Assembly (NCBI GenBank): GCA_027297025.1
Contig: JAPUIM010000504.1
Location: 1 to 6,069 of the forward strand
Source: Bacteroidota bacterium
GTDB lineage: Bacteria > Bacteroidota > Bacteroidia > Cytophagales > Cyclobacteriaceae
Direction of reading: 5' to 3'
Length of the DNA: 6,069 nucleotides
The position numbers and the translations under genes were made by a program. Below the pieces are notes generated by a model. That model worked only from the letters and a program-made list of their open reading frames with translations, was not told the origin of the DNA and did not search any database. Positions 1 to 5,223 of this stretch are shown in pieces; position 1 is the stretch's first letter, and every line of letters starts with the position of its first letter.

Positions 1-54
1 TCCGGCACTAAAGGCATCAATCCTTTTCCAATTGAAAGGTTTGATTATGATTAG
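1..54 (+). CDS. C-terminal end of an unrecognised protein (partial)
   Basis: Frame 1 is open from the first base and ends at TAG (52-54), followed at once by a second in-frame TAG. The visible tail is SGTKGINPFPIERFDYD, 17 residues. It reads as plausible protein with no rare or low-complexity run. The hairpin that begins 15 bases after the stop fits the 3' end of a real rightward gene. I do not recognise the family from so short a tail and assign no function. The call depends on what lies upstream of the window. Confidence 0.5.
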   Translation, partial: SGTKGINPFPIERFDYD

Positions 55-69
55 TAGTTTTTGGTTGTA

Positions 70-103
70 AAAGAAAAAGAGAGCAAATGCTCTCTTTTTC
101 TTT
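70..103. terminator. Perfect 15-bp hairpin, probable bidirectional terminator
   Basis: The arm aaagaaaaagagagc (70-84) is the exact reverse complement of gctctctttttcttt (89-103), with a 4-base loop aaat. Read in either direction, the GC-containing part of the stem (gagagc/gctctc) sits next to the loop, and the distal arm is T-rich, as in an intrinsic terminator. It lies 15 bases after the rightward stop at 54 and 14 bases after the end of the leftward gene whose stop codon occupies 118-120. One structure could therefore serve both converging genes. Confidence 0.85.
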
Positions 104-117
104 AGGTCTAATAATTT

Positions 118-600
118 TTAGCTCTTCATTAATTTGGAGACTTTATGCTTACTCCTTTTGTAACTCTTGTACAAATAGAGGTGAGTCCTCCTCATATTGG
201 TCACATTCAAAATAGATCGATATAACTTATCAGCCGACAGGTTGTCTTTGAGCAAGAAGTCCATGATTCCGTTGGAAAGAATTCGCTTATAATTAGAGCT
301 TTTTAGTAGGGTTATGGGGATATGCCTGATACGCTCATCCATTTTCATTTTGCCAGTTAGTTTCTTGATGTTTTTATTTTCCAGGTTATCATCCACTAAT
401 ATGCAGTTGGGCTTAAACTGAAAAATTTTCATCAATGCATCACTTATGTTAAAAGATATCTCTGTGATAAATTTGATACTCTTAGAGTTCTTAAGCTTAT
501 CATGAACGGGATTTAACTCTACAGGATTGTTTCCAATTAACAGTACGTTGATAGAACTCTCTCCCAAGGAATTTTCGGTAACGATTCGGGAACTTTTCAT
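118..600 (-). CDS. Stand-alone degenerate response-regulator receiver domain protein
   Basis: This 160-residue protein consists of a single CheY-like receiver domain (about residues 17-135) with a short N-terminal lead and a basic tail. Visible fold landmarks are beta-1 INVLLIGNNP (17-26), the acceptor-strand region PNCILVDDNL (64-73), with D70 in the phospho-acceptor position and D71 beside it, IPITLLKSS (94-102), and GIMDFLLKD (111-119), where K118 matches the conserved lysine. The acidic pair that normally binds Mg2+ at the end of beta-1 is replaced by G23-N24-N25. The usual Thr/Ser before the beta-4 loop aligns with K100, with serines just after. Phosphorylation by the canonical mechanism is therefore doubtful. 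There is no DNA-binding or enzymatic output domain. The tail (136-160) is rich in Arg, Lys and Tyr. The ATG at 598-600 gives a normal-length lead. No histidine kinase lies nearby. The gene diverges from the flavoprotein gene. The fold assignment is fairly secure; the role is unknown, with protein-protein signalling as the default guess. Confidence 0.72.
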   Translation of the reverse strand: MKSSRIVTENSLGESSINVLLIGNNPVELNPVHDKLKNSKSIKFITEISFNISDALMKIFQFKPNCILVDDNLENKNIKKLTGKMKMDERIRHIPITLLKSSNYKRILSNGIMDFLLKDNLSADKLYRSILNVTNMRRTHLYLYKSYKRSKHKVSKLMKS

Positions 601-727
601 GGTAAAAGATAGTGACTGAGTATTGTATTTAACTTATAATAAATATAGATAAATTAAACGTAACACTCTCTTCATTAGTTTATGAATTCAGTTAAAAAGT
701 CGAACTTAAGAGAATATATTTTTCATT
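601..727. promoter_or_regulatory. Divergent intergenic region, putative promoters for both neighbours
   Basis: These 127 bases separate the leftward receiver gene from the rightward flavoprotein gene, so both start sites should lie here. The region is strongly AT-rich, most of all around 628-660. I found no convincing match to the Bacteroidota -7 element TAnnTTTG with a properly spaced -33 element on either strand; TATATTTA on the minus strand (within about 642-652) is the nearest. No operator-like palindrome stands out. The assignment rests on gene arrangement alone. Confidence 0.35.
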
Positions 728-1843
728 TTGAGAGATGTCATCATTATAGGAGGGGGTCTGGCGGGATTGGTCAATGCCATCCAACTGGCAAGATCTGGAT
801 TAGATGTATTGCTCCTGGAAAAAAACCAATACCCGTTCCACAAAGTGTGTGGAGAGTATGTTTCCCATGAGGTAGTCCCTTTTATGAAATCCTTGGGAAT
901 TTACCCTTTGGAAATGGAGCCGGCACAAATCACCAGGTTTCAACTTACATCCACCAATGGAAATCAGGCCTTATTAAACCTAAACCTAGGAGGTTTCGGC
1001 ATAAGCCGTTATGCCTTTGACCACTATTTATTACAAAAGGCCTTGGATGCCGGGGCCACGGTACTTCAAAATGCCAGTGTTGAATATGTAAATTATGAAA
1101 ACGATGAGTTTCAGGTGGCTTGGTCGGGAAGTGGTGAAGGATTTTCAAGATTGGTTATTGGGGCCTATGGCAAACGGTCCAAACTTGACAAGGGTCTTGA
1201 TCGTGGTTTTATATCCAAACGTTCACCCTTCATTGCGGTAAAGTACCATATTAAAACCAACCTCCCTTTGGATCTTATTGCCTTACACAATTTTCGAGGT
1301 GGGTATTGTGGCATTGTTAAAGTGGAGGGGGAAACATTCAATCTGTGTTACCTGAGTCGTAGAGAAAATTTAAAAATCTCGGGGAGTATATCCCAAATGG
1401 AGGAACAAATACTCAGCCAAAATCCATACCTTCAGACCCTATTTAAAGAATCCGAATTCATGTTTGAAAAACCCCTGGTTATCAATGAAGTTTCATTCAC
1501 GCCCAAAAATGCGGTTGAGGATCACATTCTTATGTCCGGGGATTCGGCTGGCTTGATCACCCCACTTTGTGGAAATGGTATGGCCATGGCCATACACTCT
1601 GCCAAGATCCTATCTCAACTCATTCTTCGCTATTATGATCCTAAGGGCTTCCCACGCTACCAATTGGAGAGCGAATATGCCCGGGAATGGTCCTCAAAAT
1701 TTGCCCGAAGATTATGGGTGGGGAGGGCTACCCAAAATTTATTTGGATCTCCTTGGGCCTCAAATTTAGGGGTGGGGCTCTTCAAATACCTGAAACCAGT
1801 GGCCCGTAAATTAGTCGAACAAACCCATGGTGGTCCATTTTAA
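728..1843 (+). CDS. FAD-dependent oxidoreductase, geranylgeranyl reductase / aromatic hydroxylase superfamily
   Basis: This is a 371-residue soluble-type flavoprotein. The N-terminal Rossmann FAD motif VIIIGGGLAG (4-13) is followed by E31, the expected ribose-binding acidic residue. Next come HKVCGEYVS (38-46), resembling the KxCGE signature of geranylgeranyl-reductase-like proteins, a helix with the R..FD..L...A...GA pattern (94-110), and the second FAD motif MSGDSAGLITPLCGNG (269-284). The usual DG motif (GADG) reads GAYGKRS (145-151), so its Asp is Tyr147. Such proteins either saturate prenyl chains or hydroxylate and oxidise aromatic rings; the sequence does not decide between them. Beside a type III PKS, a methyltransferase and a UbiA protein, both roles make sense. 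The start is TTG: TAA at 707-709 closes the frame upstream, no in-frame ATG lies between, and MRDVIIIGGG begins just where the family usually does. The last four bases overlap the end of the convergent UbiA gene. Confidence 0.88.
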   Translation: MRDVIIIGGGLAGLVNAIQLARSGLDVLLLEKNQYPFHKVCGEYVSHEVVPFMKSLGIYPLEMEPAQITRFQLTSTNGNQALLNLNLGGFGISRYAFDHYLLQKALDAGATVLQNASVEYVNYENDEFQVAWSGSGEGFSRLVIGAYGKRSKLDKGLDRGFISKRSPFIAVKYHIKTNLPLDLIALHNFRGGYCGIVKVEGETFNLCYLSRRENLKISGSISQMEEQILSQNPYLQTLFKESEFMFEKPLVINEVSFTPKNAVEDHILMSGDSAGLITPLCGNGMAMAIHSAKILSQLILRYYDPKGFPRYQLESEYAREWSSKFARRLWVGRATQNLFGSPWASNLGVGLFKYLKPVARKLVEQTHGGPF

Positions 1844-2709
1844 TGGATCATAAAATAAAAGACCAGGAAAAATGAGTTCATACAAACAGCTGAAATGATA
1901 TTCAATTTCATGGTATGATCAAAATCGACCAAAGAAGGATCTTTAGTGGCTTGCCAATACCAATAAACAAAATATCCCAGAATGGGCAACAGGAAACTTT
2001 GAAAAGTAATTGCTTCCCTCCAGCTAAAGTAGATTATGAAGAAATAGATAAAAGCCAGGTTAGCTAATCCAAACATGAGAGCGGTAAATAAAAAGGTCCC
2101 TTTGATACCTAACATAACGCTCAAGGTCTTGTCTCCGCGAGCTGTGTCCTCCTGATGTTGATATATTTGGGTCATGGGAAAGGAACCCCACAACAGTAGT
2201 GTAGAGGTAACAGCAGCCAATGTTAATAAACCATAAAAGACCTGGATTACGGCCCCGTCGTTGATGCCTATATACGCCATGAAAAAGGTGAAAAATCCCT
2301 GGAAAAGTCCCGCGGTGATCCAACCACTGATCGGATATTTCTTCAATCGGATACTGGGATGGCTATAAGCCTTGGAAACCAGGCCATAAATGAACAACAT
2401 TAAAGCAAACTGCCAATTGATCATTAAGCCCAGAAAAATGCCCATAACATCAAAAACTAAAGCAGTATAATACAACTCCCTGGAAACCGGGGGTGGATGT
2501 TTTAAACCTCCAATACTGTCCTGATCCTTGTCAAAATAACTATTGTATCCGTTACTTGCCGGGTAGATAAACAAATGCAAACAAAGGAAGGTTAGAATGA
2601 TATTGATCAAAGTAATGTTAAAAGAAAGCGCAGCTGCGAAAGCAAATACCGGTAATAAAAACAGGGAAAAGGGGATACGTAAATGTAACCAGGTAGCCTT
2701 ACTGATCAT
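1840..2709 (-). CDS. UbiA-family membrane prenyltransferase
   Basis: This is a 289-residue integral membrane protein with about nine hydrophobic segments, the usual UbiA length and topology. The first Asp-rich motif NSYFDKDQD (56-64) fits NxxxDxxxD exactly (N56, D60, D64). The motif AYSHPSIRLKKYP (114-126) matches the conserved YSxPP-like cytosolic loop. The second motif is QHQEDTARGDKTLSV (184-198); D188 and GDKT are kept, but the first Asp of the usual DxxxD is Gln184. The family transfers an isoprenoid diphosphate to an aromatic or lipid acceptor using Mg2+. Next to a type III PKS the likely acceptor is the polyketide ring, though a menaquinone- or heme-type role cannot be excluded from sequence alone. 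The ATG start gives MISKATWLHLRIPFS, typical of this group. The gene is convergent with the flavoprotein gene, overlapping it by 4 bp, and divergent from the PKS gene. Confidence 0.9.
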   Translation of the reverse strand: MISKATWLHLRIPFSLFLLPVFAFAAALSFNITLINIILTFLCLHLFIYPASNGYNSYFDKDQDSIGGLKHPPPVSRELYYTALVFDVMGIFLGLMINWQFALMLFIYGLVSKAYSHPSIRLKKYPISGWITAGLFQGFFTFFMAYIGINDGAVIQVFYGLLTLAAVTSTLLLWGSFPMTQIYQHQEDTARGDKTLSVMLGIKGTFLFTALMFGLANLAFIYFFIIYFSWREAITFQSFLLPILGYFVYWYWQATKDPSLVDFDHTMKLNIISAVCMNSFFLVFYFMIH

Positions 2710-2767
2710 CTATTTAAAAGTAAGCTTTAGTGACCAATTTATGGTTATTTTTAATTAATATAGAACA
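2710..2767. promoter_or_regulatory. Compact divergent promoter region between the UbiA and type III PKS genes
   Basis: Only 58 bases separate the two start codons, so both promoters must sit here or overlap the genes. On the plus strand TATTTTTA (2746-2753) matches seven of eight positions of the Bacteroidota -7 box TAnnTTTG (the last G is A), 14 bases before the PKS ATG. On the minus strand TACTTTTA (within 2711-2724) is a similar near-match before the UbiA gene. Neither has a clear -33 TTG at the right distance, and no ribosome binding site of Shine-Dalgarno type is visible. The boxes are suggestions only. Confidence 0.4.
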
Positions 2768-3871
2768 ATGAAGTCCCACATCACCGCCATAGGTACCGCC
2801 AATCCCGGGGAAAGGATACCGCAGCTAGATATCGCCAATTTTATGAAAAGGGCGCACCAGATGAACAATGGTGAGACCGAAAGACTTGATGCACTTTACA
2901 GGGCTTCGGGTATCAGATACCGCTATTCAGTGATCAAGGATTACGCCATGAAAAATGGTCAGTTTCACTTTTATCCTAATTCAGTAGATCTGGAACCTTT
3001 TCCTTCCATTGGTAAACGAATGGAAGTTTACCGGAAAAACGCTTTGGCTCTTGGTTTGAAGGCCATCCATAATTGCTTGAACCAAACCCCTGATTTGGAT
3101 CCATTAAAAATTACCCACCTAATTACCGTGAGCTGTACAGGATTTTACGCTCCGGGATTAGATATTGAGTTGATCAAACATCTGGGACTTAAGCCCACCG
3201 TCCAAAGGACCGCAATTAACTATATGGGTTGTTATGCTGCTTTTAACGCCATCAAAATTGCCGATGCTATTTGTACTTCCCAGCCCTCGGCTAAAATAAT
3301 GATCCTATGTATTGAACTGTGCAGTATCCATTTCCAAAAGGGAAATTCGGGGGACACTATTCTTGCAAATGCTTTATTTGGTGATGGTGCTGCCGCAGCT
3401 TTGATTGAATCTCAACCACGAACTAAAAGTCTGCTGCCTATAAGATTTTATTGCGATGTAATGACCGAATACCAAAAAGATATGACCTGGCAGGTGGGTG
3501 ATTTGGGATTCGAAATGAAACTGTCTTCCTATATCCCCGAAATAATTCGAACTGGTATCAAAGATCTCACTGAAGGACTCCTGGATAACTTGGATTTGCA
3601 GATAGACCAGATCGATTATTTTGCCATTCACCCGGGAGGAAAACGGATACTGGAAGTCATAGAGCAAGAATTGGGCCTTCCCCGGGAAAAAAACAGATTT
3701 TCCTATCAAGTTCTCAAGGAATACGGAAACATGTCATCTCCTACGGTGTTATTTGTGCTCAAAGCCATCTGGGATGATCTTACCCATGAAGACAAGGATA
3801 AAAGTATTCTGAGTTTTGCTTTCGGACCCGGCCTTACCCTGGAATCCATGCTTTTGAAAACGGTGTCTTAA
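2768..3871 (+). CDS. Type III polyketide synthase (chalcone synthase-like)
   Basis: This is a 367-residue homodimeric-type ketosynthase, the normal length for bacterial type III PKSs. It condenses a CoA-activated starter with malonyl-CoA units and cyclises the chain on one active site. The catalytic triad is intact: C155 in NYMGCYAAFNA (151-161), H288 in FAIHPGGKR (285-293) and N321 in EYGNMSSPT (318-326). FGDGAAAALI (204-213) and the C-terminal FAFGPGLTLES (350-360) are family hallmarks. Aligned to alfalfa chalcone synthase by eye, the cavity residue T197 corresponds to H188 (in ELCSIHF), F265 to F248, and G256 roughly to M239. The pocket therefore differs from plant chalcone synthase, and starter and ring type cannot be read off. 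Resorcinol, phloroglucinol or pyrone products are all possible. The ATG at 2768 gives MKSHITAIGTANP, the standard N-terminus. A methyltransferase gene follows after 23 bp in the same direction, almost certainly co-transcribed. Confidence 0.96.
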   Translation: MKSHITAIGTANPGERIPQLDIANFMKRAHQMNNGETERLDALYRASGIRYRYSVIKDYAMKNGQFHFYPNSVDLEPFPSIGKRMEVYRKNALALGLKAIHNCLNQTPDLDPLKITHLITVSCTGFYAPGLDIELIKHLGLKPTVQRTAINYMGCYAAFNAIKIADAICTSQPSAKIMILCIELCSIHFQKGNSGDTILANALFGDGAAAALIESQPRTKSLLPIRFYCDVMTEYQKDMTWQVGDLGFEMKLSSYIPEIIRTGIKDLTEGLLDNLDLQIDQIDYFAIHPGGKRILEVIEQELGLPREKNRFSYQVLKEYGNMSSPTVLFVLKAIWDDLTHEDKDKSILSFAFGPGLTLESMLLKTVS

Positions 3872-3894
3872 TTGTAAGACCCTGCCAATCATAG

Positions 3895-4596
3895 ATGTTC
3901 AAGCACCGCTCACAGGAAAAAGAAACAATGGATGATCTCAATTGCTCAGGTGAAGTGGTGGATCAAACCCTTAGAGAATTGGAACTGATCAACAATTGGT
4001 TGGGAGGGAATAGAGTTACCCTGAATGGGTTGGATCGGGTGATTAATAATACGGATTCGAAAAATTTGAGGATTGCGGATCTGGGATGTGGAAGCGGCAG
4101 TACGTTGAAGATGATTTCAAACTGGGCTAGTAAAAAAAATAAGCAGGTCGATTTAACCGGTATTGATGCCAATCCCAATATCGTCGAATATGCCAGAAGA
4201 AACTGTAAGCCTTATCCCCAAATTAAATTCCAGGCTTTGGATGTCTTTTCATCAGAATTTAAGCCCCAAACCTATGACATTGTGATCGCCACACTCTTCA
4301 CCCATCACTTCTCCAATGAACAGTTGGTGCGGTTATTAAAGCAATTATTAGATCAGACCACTACTGCCATCATTATCAATGATATTCACCGGCATTGGAT
4401 AGCTTATTACTCAATAAAAATGATCACAAGTCTTTTGTCAAAGTCACCTATGGTCAAAAATGACGGACCTATTTCCGTATTGAGGGCCTTCAAGGAATCT
4501 GATTGGTCAGAAATTTTATCCGAAGCTGAGATTACAAATTACAGTTTAAACTGGATGTGGGCCTTTAGATGGCAGTTGGTGATCTATACCAACTAG
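3895..4596 (+). CDS. Class I SAM-dependent methyltransferase, type III PKS-associated
   Basis: This 233-residue Rossmann-fold methyltransferase has SAM motif I IADLGCGSG (60-68), the ribose-binding acidic residue D91 in GIDANP (89-94), D116 in ALDVF (114-118) and a motif IV-like strand DIVIATLFTHHF (128-139). A segment IINDIHRHWIAYYSIKM (160-176) with a conserved-looking HR and a hydrophobic stretch follows, perhaps shaping an apolar substrate pocket or a membrane contact. It lies 23 bp behind the PKS gene, so methylation of the polyketide (on a ring oxygen or carbon, or on a quinone precursor) is the natural role; the position methylated is not determined. The analogy is the PKS-methyltransferase-flavoprotein srsABC set of Streptomyces griseus, which makes methylated alkylresorcinols and quinones. 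I keep the start at 3895 (MFKHRSQEKETMDD); M12 (3928) is an alternative. The gene ends 18 bp from a convergent gene. Confidence 0.92.
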   Translation: MFKHRSQEKETMDDLNCSGEVVDQTLRELELINNWLGGNRVTLNGLDRVINNTDSKNLRIADLGCGSGSTLKMISNWASKKNKQVDLTGIDANPNIVEYARRNCKPYPQIKFQALDVFSSEFKPQTYDIVIATLFTHHFSNEQLVRLLKQLLDQTTTAIIINDIHRHWIAYYSIKMITSLLSKSPMVKNDGPISVLRAFKESDWSEILSEAEITNYSLNWMWAFRWQLVIYTN

Positions 4597-4614
4597 CAAC
4601 ATGCTGGGATATAT

Positions 4615-5199
4615 CTAGTTTTCTACCCATTGAACTTTATCGGCAATAGGTGTTCTACGTCCTTGGGGCCATTTGGTTTTGGGTACCCCCAGATACAAAA
4701 ACCCCATCAATTTATCATGGGAGTTTAAACCAAAGAATTGCTTGGCTTCATCCCAGTAGGTGGCGCCACCTGTAGTCCAATAGCAACCCAATCCATAAGC
4801 ACCGGCAGTTAAATACATATTTTGTACCGCGCAAGCCACCGCACACACCTCTTCAATCTCCGGTATGCTTTCATTATCATCCCTTTTCATACCAATAGAA
4901 ATTATATGGCTGGCCAATAATGGTTTGGTATTCAATTTATCAAATTGGCTTTGGTCGAAATTGCCTTTGGCTTTGTCTTTGTATAAATCTGCTTGAAACC
5001 GGGCAAGCTTTTTCAAACCATCGCCGGTGAAAACACTAAATCGCCAAGGCTCGGTCAGTTTATGCGTGGGAGCCCAGTTTGCATTTTCTAAAATTTCCTG
5101 GATAACTTCTCTTTTAATTACTTCCCCGGAATACATATTGGGATAAATGGAACGCCGATTTCTAATGAGCCGATGAGTCTCTTGAATATTAGTTTCCAT
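4615..5199 (-). CDS. Nitroreductase family protein, YdjA-like FMN oxidoreductase
   Basis: This 194-residue single-domain flavoprotein resembles the small YdjA branch of the nitroreductase family, NAD(P)H- and FMN-dependent enzymes acting on nitro compounds, quinones or unknown substrates in the cytoplasm. Visible features are the FMN-phosphate-binding NRRS (14-17), the APTHKLTEPWRF block (43-54) diagnostic of this branch, the dimer/FMN helix region ACAVQNMYLTAGAYGLGCYW (122-141), and MGFLYLGVPK (165-174) followed by GRR (180-182). No signal peptide or membrane segment is present. It starts 24 bp after the end of the upstream cation-efflux gene on the same strand, so the two probably share a transcript. 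It converges on the methyltransferase gene and is most likely outside the polyketide pathway, although a quinone-reducing role cannot be ruled out. The physiological substrate is unknown. Confidence 0.9.
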   Translation of the reverse strand: METNIQETHRLIRNRRSIYPNMYSGEVIKREVIQEILENANWAPTHKLTEPWRFSVFTGDGLKKLARFQADLYKDKAKGNFDQSQFDKLNTKPLLASHIISIGMKRDDNESIPEIEEVCAVACAVQNMYLTAGAYGLGCYWTTGGATYWDEAKQFFGLNSHDKLMGFLYLGVPKTKWPQGRRTPIADKVQWVEN

Positions 5200-5223
5200 G
5201 AAAAAAATAATTAAATGATATAA

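Noticed and set aside
682..870. 62-residue reading frame overlapping the start of the flavoprotein gene
   Set aside because: Most of it is the out-of-frame image of the well-supported FAD-binding N-terminus, and its translation shows no recognisable domain; kept only as a note on the start codon.
1834..1847. Short inverted repeat tccatt-tt-aatgga at the flavoprotein/UbiA junction
   Set aside because: A 2-base loop is too tight for a good hairpin and the arms are AT-rich; it lies within both coding ends and is probably chance.
1840..2709. Naming the UbiA protein as menA or ubiA of respiratory quinone synthesis
   Set aside because: The second Asp motif is altered and no other men or ubi gene is present; the neighbours point to polyketide prenylation instead.
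3374..3709. 111-residue leftward frame inside the PKS gene
   Set aside because: It is the antisense shadow of the PKS coding sequence carrying the catalytic His; no independent start context or domain.
4591..4620. Inverted repeat aactag ... ctagtt around the convergent ends of the methyltransferase and nitroreductase genes
   Set aside because: The 6-bp arms arise because both genes end in Asn codon AAC/AAT-like context plus TAG; the 18-base spacer and low GC make a stable hairpin unlikely, so it is not called a terminator.
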